Positions 45,301 to 53,820 of a stretch of 64,000 nucleotides of DNA are shown piece after piece; the first letter of the stretch is position 1, and each line of letters opens with the position of its first letter. The translations under genes and the position numbers were made by a program. Source of the DNA: Planctomycetota bacterium. GTDB lineage: Bacteria > Planctomycetota > Planctomycetia > Planctomycetales > Planctomycetaceae. The stretch is from the NCBI GenBank assembly GCA_030836185.1, contig JAURQH010000050.1:186001-250000 (forward strand), written 5' to 3'. Below the pieces are notes generated by a model that worked only from the letters and a program-made list of their open reading frames with translations, did not search any database and was not told where the DNA came from.

Positions 45301-46699
45301 CACCTGCCGAGAGTCCGTCACCGGAAAGGCGAGCGGGAGCCTGAAATGAAGTCGTCGTCGTAATGGGCCACCAAGCTTCAATCTTGGCTGTCAGTTCTTC
45401 CACACGGCCCGGCATTTCTGTAGAGAGATCGTTCTTCTCGAACGGGTCTTTTTTCAGATTGAACAATTCCGTTTTTGCATTGGGAAGTCGCTCTGAGAAC
45501 GGCAGAATCAGTTTGTAATCACCATCGATCACCCAGCGATACATCAAGCTGGGAACCGGATCGGTCATATGTTGGATGTCATGCTCAAGGATCTCACCAA
45601 AGATAGCCTTACGCGAGGCGACGGCGTTGGCATCCAACAAATTGATGCCGTCCATCTCAGGTGTGATTTCCTTCTCAAGCCCCAAAGCTGAGAGCACTGT
45701 CGGTACAAGATCAATTGAGCTTGCCAGATTTTCTTTGTCCATTTTGGGAGTGATCTTAGCTGGCCAGCGAACCATAATGGGAGTGCGCGTTCCACCATCA
45801 TATTGGGATCGCTTTGAGCGCGGAGCATAGGCCGATCGATCTTCAAGATTGATCCAGCCATTATCCGTTACATAGAGAACGACCGTGTTCTCGGAAACTT
45901 TCTTTTGATCGAGATGATCGAGTAATTGCCCACAAGTTTCATCGAACCATTCGCACATGGCCCAGTATTTTGCGACGGGAAGATGAGGCGTCTTTTTCTT
46001 GTACTTATCGAGCAAGCGTTTCGGTGGGTTATGGGGAGTATGTGGCAGGAATGGAGCATAGTAGACAAAGAAAGGCTTCTCTTCTTCCACGGCATCATCG
46101 ATGAAATTAAAAACCGGTTTCATTCCCTTACGGCCAATATCGAGTCCCTGATCTCCATGTCGACCACCTTTGGTGCGATCTCCATGAGTCATTCCGTGCG
46201 TAAATCCACCGCGAGAGAAGTGTCCTTCCCACCATTTTCCTGATTGATGGCTGACGTATCCGTGCGTTTTCAGAATTGCAGCCAGACGTGGATCATCATC
46301 GATGTGTTTGAGGTAATCGATACGCTGTTGGAGGTAGCGAGGATCTTGGCGTTGTTTTCCTTTGGGAAGATCGGCCAGATCAGACGGTGGTGGTGGATCA
46401 TTCCCGACGATGCCGTGTTGATGCGGATAGAGTCCCGTGACAATCGTCGCCAGTGAGGGACGACACAAGCTGTCGGGAACGTACCCACGAGTGAATGTGA
46501 GTGACTCTTTGGCGAGTTGATCGAGTCGCGGCGTCTCGATCTGCTCATGCCCCATAAAACTGTAATCGTTCCAGGCTTGATCATCGGAAATGATCAGGAC
46601 GACATTCGGCTGGCTGGACGGCTTCTTGGCTTGCAAAAATGCAGGTTGTATTAAGAAGGCCAGCAGCAGTGAAGATACTGCAATGAACATACGAAGCAT
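42344..46699 (-). CDS. Fused arylsulfatase and PVC-type heme-binding dehydrogenase, with cytochrome c
   Basis: 1451 residues with a signal peptide (about 1-24). Domain 1 (about 30-445) is an arylsulfatase A-like sulfatase: metal-binding Asp39-Asp40 and active-site C79-R-P-S-L83, where the usual Arg of CxPSR is Leu; Cys79 should become formylglycine. Domain 2 (about 455-640) is a beta-sandwich region ([36 protein letters not shown]). Domain 3 (about 650-1000) is a glucose/sorbosone-dehydrogenase-like propeller ([23 protein letters not shown]), followed by helical repeats. The C-terminal cytochrome c is C1318-Y-A-C-H1322, and its surroundings ([33 protein letters not shown]) match TIGR02603. 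The exported enzyme couples sulfate release to oxidation by inference only. Confidence 0.9.
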   Translation of the reverse strand: [1451 protein letters not shown]

Positions 46700-46867
46700 G
46701 AAAGATACTCCTGAATTGAAATACTCTGAATGTTGTGTGTGTCATCTGACCAGAACACGATTATGAGTGCTTGTGAGTCAGAAATTGTGGACGTTTCAGT
46801 ATAGCAAACTCGGGTATCGAATGCCTACTATGAGATCCCGACTCGTTTCTTGATCCCGTAGAGACAC

Positions 46868-47644
46868 ATGAATACGTCATCAACAGAACCCTCAGACAAT
46901 TTCCTCAAAAAGCTTCGGGACGACCATACGCCGGATGCAATTCGCGCTCGGCTGGAAGACGGTCCTCGACACAGCTATCTGAAAGACTTTGTCTACGGTG
47001 CCATTGATGGAGCGGTGACAACATTTGCAATTGTCTCGGGAGTCGCGGGAGCCGGGCTCTCTTCGGGTGTCGTGATTGTTTTGGGCATTGCGAATCTGAT
47101 TGGCGATGGATTCAGTATGGCGGCCAGTAATTATCTGGGAACAAGAGCCGAGAATCAGTTGCGAGAAAAAGCTCGACGAATCGAGGAGGAGCACATCGAA
47201 CTCTATCCTGAAGGAGAGCGCGAAGAGATTCGACAAATTGTCTCTCAAAAAGGTTTCGCCGGAGACGACTTGGATCGAGCCGTCGAGATTATTACTTCCG
47301 ACCGTCATCAATGGGTCGACATGATGATGCGAGAAGAACTCGGTCTTTCTTTGGAGAGTCCACCGGCCTGGAAAGCCGCACTCACGACCTTCATCGCATT
47401 CGTGGTTGTGGGGGCGGTCCCCTTGTGCGTCTTCATTCTCGACGCGGCGGAGATTTTTGAAATACCGTCTCTCTATTTGGTGAGCACAATGATGACCGGA
47501 GTTGCATTTTTCGCTGTGGGGGCCTTCAAGTCTCGTTTTGTTGACGAGAAATGGTATATCGCCGGATTCGAGACTCTCTTTGTCGGCGGCCTGGCCGCAG
47601 GACTCGCCTACTTTGTGGGGCTTCTACTCAAAGATTTTGTGTGA
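46868..47644 (+). CDS. VIT1/CCC1-family iron or manganese transporter
   Basis: 258-residue membrane protein. N-terminal cytosolic part, then FVYGAIDGAVTTFAIVSGVAGAGL (helix 1, with the family FGxxDG-like motif YGAIDG), GIANLIGDGFSMAASNYLGT (helix 2), a cytosolic metal-binding helical region rich in Glu (LREKARRIEEEHIELYPEGEREEI), and three further helices ending LAAGLAYFVGLLLKDFV. Family function: transport of Fe2+ or Mn2+ out of the cytosol. The region with E-x-x-E repeats matches the metal-binding domain of VIT1. Confidence 0.9.
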   Translation: MNTSSTEPSDNFLKKLRDDHTPDAIRARLEDGPRHSYLKDFVYGAIDGAVTTFAIVSGVAGAGLSSGVVIVLGIANLIGDGFSMAASNYLGTRAENQLREKARRIEEEHIELYPEGEREEIRQIVSQKGFAGDDLDRAVEIITSDRHQWVDMMMREELGLSLESPPAWKAALTTFIAFVVVGAVPLCVFILDAAEIFEIPSLYLVSTMMTGVAFFAVGAFKSRFVDEKWYIAGFETLFVGGLAAGLAYFVGLLLKDFV

Positions 47645-47848
47645 GTTGATGTTCTAAAGATTCGGATTATTCAGATTGGAGTATATAGGAATCCCTTTTC
47701 AATAATATCGAGACGGAATTATTGCGCTCGAATCTTAATTTTAGGGATATCGTTGCATCGTTGAATTGATTTTTTGAGGAAGCAATAATCGGCCACTGAA
47801 TGTCGCGTATCCTCCGCAGCATTTTCGACTGAAACGAAAGCTCGCGAC

Positions 47849-49093
47849 ATGATCCATCCATTTTTTATTTTTTGCTTTGTCTTCCTGACGATAAAAATGA
47901 CATCCCAATGGATGGCGATCAGGAAATACCTCAAACTCATCAGAACTTCCACAGTTCTGGCCAATAACGAAGAACTCCCCAAAGCTGCAATCCTATTGTC
48001 GGTTCGCGGAGGAGAGCCGAGTTTGGGCAATACTCTTAATGCCTTGTTGAGTCAGGATTATCCAGATTTCGAAGTTCACATAGTCGTTGATTCTGAATTT
48101 GATCCCGGGTGGATGTTGGCACGCGATATCTTGTCGTTGGACCAAACCAAACGACTGAAAATTCATGTCATGCAGGATCCTCTTCATACCTGCACTCTTA
48201 AATGTAGCTCATTATTACAGGCCTATGAATCGCTTGAGAACGATGTGAAATATTTGGCTTTCGTGGATAGTGATGTTGTCCCAGAGAAAAACTGGTTACG
48301 TTTACTGGTATCTCCGCTTACCAATGAAGGGGCTCTGGTGACATCAGGTCAACGATGGTACCAAGCAGTGCGTGGAAACAGTGCAAGTTATTCCCGAGCG
48401 ATGTGGAACGGAGGGGCTGTGGTCGCCATGGAAGTTTCCAACATTCCATGGGGAGGAAGCATGGCGATGTGTCGGGATTTCATGACTCGACACAAAATTT
48501 TGGAACGCTGGTCAGAAGCCTTTACTGAGGATGCCGTGTTCGGGAAAGCTCTCAAAGCCGAGAAGCGTACAGTCCGTTTTGTCCCTGAAGTTTCACTGAT
48601 CGACGAAAGCACAGTAAGCTGGCATAACTATTTTCGATTCGTGCGTCGGCAGATTTTTAATACTCGGCAAGAGGCGTTTTGGGCAATTTTAACCAGCATT
48701 ATTGTGATCTCGTCAGTTACACAATGGTCGCTATTGATTGCAGCCATCGGTTGCGTGTTCTTGAAAAATTTCTCGGTCGCTGCGATTCTGGGCGGCGGAT
48801 GGCTGTTCCATTTATTCTTTATGGCGTCAATTTGGATGTGGCATGAACGTGGAATTCGTACACACTGTCATCCTGAATTGGATCAACGCTGGGACTGGAA
48901 AATGTCGATTTCGAGCACGGTATCGACTTTGATGTACCTCTTGCCAGTGACCGCAATTGCTTCCGCATTTATCCGATTCGAAGTCTGGAGAGGAATTCAG
49001 TATGATGTCAGGCACGGCCCTTGGAAGCCAAAAATGCTGAGTTACAGGCCGTTCGGGTTTTCGACAGAGTTCTACAGCTCTAAAGTGGCCTAG
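47849..49093 (+). CDS. Family 2 glycosyltransferase, membrane-bound, processive type
   Basis: 414 residues. One N-terminal membrane segment, a GT2 catalytic core (about 48-265) and several C-terminal membrane segments. Motifs: AAILLSVRGGEPSLGNTLNALLSQDYPDF, LAFVDSDVVPEKNWL (D-x-D), a later acid in AFTEDAVFG, and FRFVRRQIF in place of QxxRW. The layout is that of ceramide glucosyltransferase-like or hyaluronan-synthase-like enzymes that build and may export a glycan. Acceptor and sugar are unknown. The gap of 204 bases upstream holds no gene. It converges on ispG with 7 bases between ends. Confidence 0.82.
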   Translation: MIHPFFIFCFVFLTIKMTSQWMAIRKYLKLIRTSTVLANNEELPKAAILLSVRGGEPSLGNTLNALLSQDYPDFEVHIVVDSEFDPGWMLARDILSLDQTKRLKIHVMQDPLHTCTLKCSSLLQAYESLENDVKYLAFVDSDVVPEKNWLRLLVSPLTNEGALVTSGQRWYQAVRGNSASYSRAMWNGGAVVAMEVSNIPWGGSMAMCRDFMTRHKILERWSEAFTEDAVFGKALKAEKRTVRFVPEVSLIDESTVSWHNYFRFVRRQIFNTRQEAFWAILTSIIVISSVTQWSLLIAAIGCVFLKNFSVAAILGGGWLFHLFFMASIWMWHERGIRTHCHPELDQRWDWKMSISSTVSTLMYLLPVTAIASAFIRFEVWRGIQYDVRHGPWKPKMLSYRPFGFSTEFYSSKVA

Positions 49094-49100
49094 CCAAAGA

Positions 49101-50249
49101 CTAAACTTTTTCAGAAGAGCGCTGTTCGATCAACGCATCCAGTTCCGCTTTCAGTTTTCCCAGAATTTCGTCGTACGGATAGGCGCCCAGTTCTTCTTCG
49201 CCTTTTTTCAAATTCACGAAGTTAGGTGCACACCACAATCCTAAGTCTGCGTCGTCGGTTTCACCGGGGCCGTTCACTCGGCAACCCATCACGGCAATCG
49301 TAATCTTGTGTTCTTTTGCGTACTCGGTCATATCGCGAACGTCTTCTGCCAATTCGACAAAGGCTTCATTTTCGACCCGAGAACAACTTGGACAACTGAT
49401 GATGTTTAGTCCCTTGAGGCCGAAATCGACAAACGAACGAACTCGACCGTTGGCGATGTCGTCGAGGATAGAACGTCCCGCTTCAATCTCTTCGTACTTA
49501 CGATCATTGGAGACTGTGAGTGAGACACGAATGGTGTCTCCGATTCCTTTGCTAATCAGTTGCTCAAATGCAATGCGTGTTTTGATCACTCCATCGGGAG
49601 GCATGCCAGCTTCGGTCACTCCCAGGTGTAACGGAACTTCTGGACGTTGCTCGGCAAACCGAGTGTTGACCTCGATGACTTTCTCAGGCTCAGAATCTTT
49701 CAATGACACGCAATAGCGTGTGAAATCAATCGAATCCAAATACTCACAATGATCGAGCGCACTTTCCAGCATGGGTGAGATCGAGTCGGCAGGATCGTAC
49801 TTGTCTTTTTTGGCGGGATCGACAGAGCCACAGTTCACGCCAACACGCATCGCACAGTCATTGTCTGCTGCCACTGAGGCGATGTAAGCGACTTTTTCCT
49901 GCCACGGTTTATCTCGTTCGTGATGATAGAGATGTCCGGGGTTATACCGTAATTTTTGAACATGTGGAGCAACCACTTCTGCCAAGCGATAGTTCTCTTG
50001 CAGGTCGATGCTCAGGTTGGCAGAGGTCTGCTTGCGAATCTCAATCAATGCTTCCGCTTCGCGGTTACTGTCCACAGCCACGCGAAGGATATCCGCCCCT
50101 GCTTCTTCGAGTTGGTGAATTTGTGAGACCGTTTTATCGATGTCGGTCGTTTTGGTGGCGGTCATCGATTGGACGGCAATCGGATTTCCGTCTCCAATTG
50201 TGAGGGAGCCAATGCGGACAGCGCGAGTTGGGTTGCGGGGTAATTCCAC
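49101..50249 (-). CDS. ispG: 4-hydroxy-3-methylbut-2-en-1-yl diphosphate synthase (flavodoxin)
   Basis: Penultimate step of the MEP isoprenoid pathway; a [4Fe-4S] enzyme. 382 residues, typical bacterial length, starting at a GTG at 50249. N-terminal [23 protein letters not shown], the TIM barrel with [15 protein letters not shown], and the cluster-binding region [11 protein letters not shown] with [18 protein letters not shown]. It is single-gene, divergent to the TPR lipoprotein. Confidence 0.95.
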   Translation of the reverse strand: MELPRNPTRAVRIGSLTIGDGNPIAVQSMTATKTTDIDKTVSQIHQLEEAGADILRVAVDSNREAEALIEIRKQTSANLSIDLQENYRLAEVVAPHVQKLRYNPGHLYHHERDKPWQEKVAYIASVAADNDCAMRVGVNCGSVDPAKKDKYDPADSISPMLESALDHCEYLDSIDFTRYCVSLKDSEPEKVIEVNTRFAEQRPEVPLHLGVTEAGMPPDGVIKTRIAFEQLISKGIGDTIRVSLTVSNDRKYEEIEAGRSILDDIANGRVRSFVDFGLKGLNIISCPSCSRVENEAFVELAEDVRDMTEYAKEHKITIAVMGCRVNGPGETDDADLGLWCAPNFVNLKKGEEELGAYPYDEILGKLKAELDALIEQRSSEKV

Positions 50250-50344
50250 GGTATTTCTGCTCGTAAGAGGTGAGTGACACGATTGTTACGTCTGATTCAT
50301 TGTAGCCGTTGGAGAGTCAAATGACGATTGTCGGCGGCCTGAGA

Positions 50345-50365
50345 AACCGGCACATCTTGCCGGTT
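50345..50365. repeat. Palindrome in the ispG/TPR divergent gap
   Basis: AACCGGCA (50345-50352) and TGCCGGTT (50358-50365) form a perfect 8-bp stem with a 5-nt loop. No T-run follows on either strand. It may be an operator for one of the divergent genes. Confidence 0.5.
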
Positions 50366-50447
50366 CGGGATTGACACATTTTTCTGACGGAACTACAAGC
50401 CCACCTTAAAGATAACTCTTTTTGGGACTTTCGGGAGACTGACCGCC

Positions 50448-51782
50448 ATGTGGCGTTACCTATTAATTTTGACTGCAACTTGTCTGCTCAACTCGGGTTG
50501 TGGCTCGAGTGATGGCTCAGTAACAACGGATGCTGAAGACCAAAAAAAGGCGGCAGAGTCCGTGGCGGCGGGCGACAAATCCACATCAAAACAACATGGC
50601 GAACTGCAAACGGTCATTGACCGAACCAACGATCTACTGAAAGTTGGAAACTTCGGTCAGGCGATGGATGTAATCTCGCGAGCCATGGTGAATCATCCTG
50701 AGAACTCATCTTTGCATCGTATCCGCGCCATTTTGCATCAGAAGACTGGCCAATCTTCATCGGCCATGACCGATTACACCCAAGCGGTTAGGCTCGATCC
50801 GAAAAATGCACAGTTGCAGGATGAGGTTGGATTTTACCTGTTTTCGGTCGGGGAAATTGCTGCTGCTCAAAAACATATTGAACAAGCTGTCGAAATTGAT
50901 CCACAATTTGTTGCGGCATGGAATCATTTAGGGCTCATCCAAATCACATCGGGTGAACTCACTAAGGCACGCAAAACTCTCTCGAAAGCGATCAAAATCA
51001 AACCCGACTATGTTGATGCTCTTATCAACCGAGGCTTTGCCGCCTATCAACTCAAACAGTTCGACAAAGCACTTGCCGATTACAATGCCGCTTTGAAAAT
51101 CAATCCCGATGCCGTCAACGCACATAATAATTTGGGCTTGATTGATTATGAAAAAGAAGACTTTGAATCGGCAGTCGCCAATTTCACAAAATGTATCATG
51201 CTCGAACCGAAGAATCCCAAATACTTCGAGCATCGACGAATGGCGTATCTCAAACTCGGAATGAGCATCGAAGCGCTGAATGACGCCAACCAATGGAAAC
51301 AACTTCAGCAGCGATCTCTCGTGAACCAGCAGATTGCTCGTCAGCCTGCGAACGCGATCGGATATCTGGCCCGCGCAGAGTTGGCATTTCGCGAGGGACA
51401 ACACAAAGCCGCCTTGTTGGACTTTGATCGTGCCGTACAACTCAATAAAAACCTGCCTCAAGCGTGGTACGGCCGGGCGAAAGCTCGCTTTGAACTCGAA
51501 GAATACAATCTCGTCATTGATGATTGCTCGCGTGCTCTTTCGCTAAATGCAGCTCAACCGATCTACTCTCTGCGAGGGGAAGCATTCCTGAAACTGGATA
51601 AAATCGACCAGGCTTTGAAAGACTTTCACGCAGCCAAGCGTCTTGATCCCACGGTCGCCGAGGCTTTCTTACGCAAAGCAGACGAGCTGGAATCGCTCGG
51701 CCAAAGTGACGCAGCGACAGAGTATCGCGAAAAAGCAAACAGCCTGTTCCCCGATCTCAAGCTGACTCCGAATGCGAACTGA
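50448..51782 (+). CDS. TPR-repeat lipoprotein
   Basis: 444 residues. Lipoprotein signal with lipobox NSGC (Cys18). About ten TPR units fill residues 55-435, for example SSAMTDYTQAVRLDPKNAQLQDEVGFYLFSVGE and AALLDFDRAVQLNKNLPQAWYGRAKARF, with regular 34-residue spacing. Such proteins are scaffolds for protein complexes at a membrane; the partners are unknown. GGGAG ten bases before the ATG supports the start. Convergent with typA, 12 bases between the ends. Confidence 0.88.
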   Translation: MWRYLLILTATCLLNSGCGSSDGSVTTDAEDQKKAAESVAAGDKSTSKQHGELQTVIDRTNDLLKVGNFGQAMDVISRAMVNHPENSSLHRIRAILHQKTGQSSSAMTDYTQAVRLDPKNAQLQDEVGFYLFSVGEIAAAQKHIEQAVEIDPQFVAAWNHLGLIQITSGELTKARKTLSKAIKIKPDYVDALINRGFAAYQLKQFDKALADYNAALKINPDAVNAHNNLGLIDYEKEDFESAVANFTKCIMLEPKNPKYFEHRRMAYLKLGMSIEALNDANQWKQLQQRSLVNQQIARQPANAIGYLARAELAFREGQHKAALLDFDRAVQLNKNLPQAWYGRAKARFELEEYNLVIDDCSRALSLNAAQPIYSLRGEAFLKLDKIDQALKDFHAAKRLDPTVAEAFLRKADELESLGQSDAATEYREKANSLFPDLKLTPNAN

Positions 51783-51794
51783 AGTCGGTGGTCA

Positions 51795-53612
51795 TCATCC
51801 GCCGCGATGTTGACGCTTACGGTCCTGTTCGGTGAGATAGATTTTACGCAGCCGAATCACTGCAGGAGTGATTTCCACGTATTCGTCGCTCTCGATGTAT
51901 TCTAAACAGGCTTCGAGTGACATGTCTCTCGGCGGTTTGAGCATGATGTTGTCATCGGCTCCAGACGACCGGACATTCGTCAGCTTCTTCTCGCGGATCG
52001 GATTGACGGTCATATCATTATCGCGAGAGTTTTCACCCACGATCATGCCGACATACAAATCGTCCCCCGGCTTCACAAACATATCGGCACGGTCTTGAAG
52101 CTTCCACAGGGCATAGCCAACCGCCTTGCCTCGTTCCTGCGAGATCAGCACGCCGTTGGCGCGAGATGGAACATCGCCTTCCATCGATTGATAACTATCA
52201 AATTGATGGTGGATGACGGCTTCTCCGCGTGTGGCATTCAGCAATCGAGTTCTCAAACCGATGAGGCCGCGAGCGGGGATCAGAAATTTCAAATGTGTGA
52301 GATTTCCTTCTCCGGCAGTCATTTCTTCGATCTGTCCGCGACGAGCGCCGACAATTTCCATGACCGGACCGACTTCATTACTGGGGACATCGACATGCAG
52401 AAGTTCAAACGGCTCCTGCCATTGCCCGTCTTCGCTTTTCTTGCGGATGACTTCCGGCTTACCGACACAAAATTCATAACCCTCGCGACGCATTTGTTCG
52501 ATCAGAATCGATAAGTGCAAAATCCCTCGACCGGCAACATTGAAACTCTCTTTTTCATCCCGTTCAGTGACTCGTAAGGCGACATTCGATTCCAACTCTC
52601 GCATCAAGCGGGCTCTCAGGTGGCGACTGGTGAGAAACTTACCGCTCTGCCCGGCAAGAGGCGAGTTGGAGACCGTAAAGACCATCGACAATGTGGGTTC
52701 GTCAACTTTGATCCGTTTGAGCGCGACTGGTTTTTCCACATGCGCGACGGTATCGCCAATTTCAGGTGTATCGAGTCCCACCAACGCAACAATGTCGCCC
52801 GCTCTGGCTTCGGTCGCTTCGACCTTTCCGAGCTTGTCAAACAGATAGAGTTTCTCGATCTTACATTTGATGTTTTCGTCGTTTTCTTTCATCAACAAGA
52901 CCGGGTCGCCTTGTTTGACCGACCCAGAGTTAATGCGTCCTGTGGCAATTCGCCCCACATATTCAGACCACTCAAGTGATGTGACCATCATCTGCAATGG
53001 TTGGTCCGGTTCCACATCGGGTGAAGGAACTTCTTTCACAATCATATCGAGCAGTGGTCGAAAATCCCCTTCCAAAATAGTGGGGTCGTCTGTTGCGTAA
53101 CCATCACGAGCCGACGTGAAAATGTAAGGGAAGTCGAGCGTTTCGTCATCGGCACCCAATTCGACAAACAGATCAAACGCTTCGCTGAGCGCTTCTTCGG
53201 CACGGGCATCGGGCCTGTCAATTTTGTTGACGATCACAATGAGTTTGAGGCCGACTTCGAGAGCCTTTTGCACCACAAATCGGGTTTGTGGTTTTGGTCC
53301 TTCAAACGCATCGATGAGAATGAGCGCGGCATCTGCCATTTGCAGCACTCGTTCGACTTCTCCGCCGAAATCCGCGTGACCGGGTGTATCGATAATGTTG
53401 ATGCGAACATCGTTCCAAGCCAAGGCAATATTCTTGGCCAGAATAGTGATGCCTCGTTCGCGTTCCAGGTCGTTCGAGTCGAGGATGCAATCCTGTGTCA
53501 GTTGCGACTCTCGAAACTGGCCGCTCTGCTTGAGCAGACAGTCAACCAGGGATGTTTTGCCGTGGTCAACGTGGGCAATAATGGCAATGTTACGTAAATC
53601 TGGACGTTGCAT
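51795..53612 (-). CDS. typA: Ribosome-associated GTPase TypA/BipA
   Basis: Translational GTPase of 605 residues involved in ribosome assembly and stress response. G-domain: G1 AHVDHGKTSLVD, switch region ERERGITILAKN, G3 DTPGHADFGGEV, G4 NKIDRPDAR. Elongation-factor-like domains 2 to 5 follow: LQMMVTSLEWSEYVGRIATGRI, GQSGKFLTSRHL and RLLNATRGEAVIHHQFDSYQ, with the C-terminal TypA-specific domain (LTNVRSSGADDNIMLKPP). Full length. It stands alone between the TPR gene and the GH57 gene. Confidence 0.96.
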   Translation of the reverse strand: MQRPDLRNIAIIAHVDHGKTSLVDCLLKQSGQFRESQLTQDCILDSNDLERERGITILAKNIALAWNDVRINIIDTPGHADFGGEVERVLQMADAALILIDAFEGPKPQTRFVVQKALEVGLKLIVIVNKIDRPDARAEEALSEAFDLFVELGADDETLDFPYIFTSARDGYATDDPTILEGDFRPLLDMIVKEVPSPDVEPDQPLQMMVTSLEWSEYVGRIATGRINSGSVKQGDPVLLMKENDENIKCKIEKLYLFDKLGKVEATEARAGDIVALVGLDTPEIGDTVAHVEKPVALKRIKVDEPTLSMVFTVSNSPLAGQSGKFLTSRHLRARLMRELESNVALRVTERDEKESFNVAGRGILHLSILIEQMRREGYEFCVGKPEVIRKKSEDGQWQEPFELLHVDVPSNEVGPVMEIVGARRGQIEEMTAGEGNLTHLKFLIPARGLIGLRTRLLNATRGEAVIHHQFDSYQSMEGDVPSRANGVLISQERGKAVGYALWKLQDRADMFVKPGDDLYVGMIVGENSRDNDMTVNPIREKKLTNVRSSGADDNIMLKPPRDMSLEACLEYIESDEYVEITPAVIRLRKIYLTEQDRKRQHRGG

Positions 53613-53820
53613 GGGGTGGAAAGCTCAATAATCGAAGGTGGCAATCGGACGGAGCAGTCGTCTTTCGGTATCCGTTGAAAGACTGGGACCGATTGTTGGA
53701 ATCCGAAAAGTGTAGCAATCCTGCTGCAAAAACAGAATCAACGAGCACTGGATTTCACACAGATCTGGCAATCTTTCACTGTTTATCGGGATCATGAAGA
53801 TTCCGAGAGGAAAGATTCGT

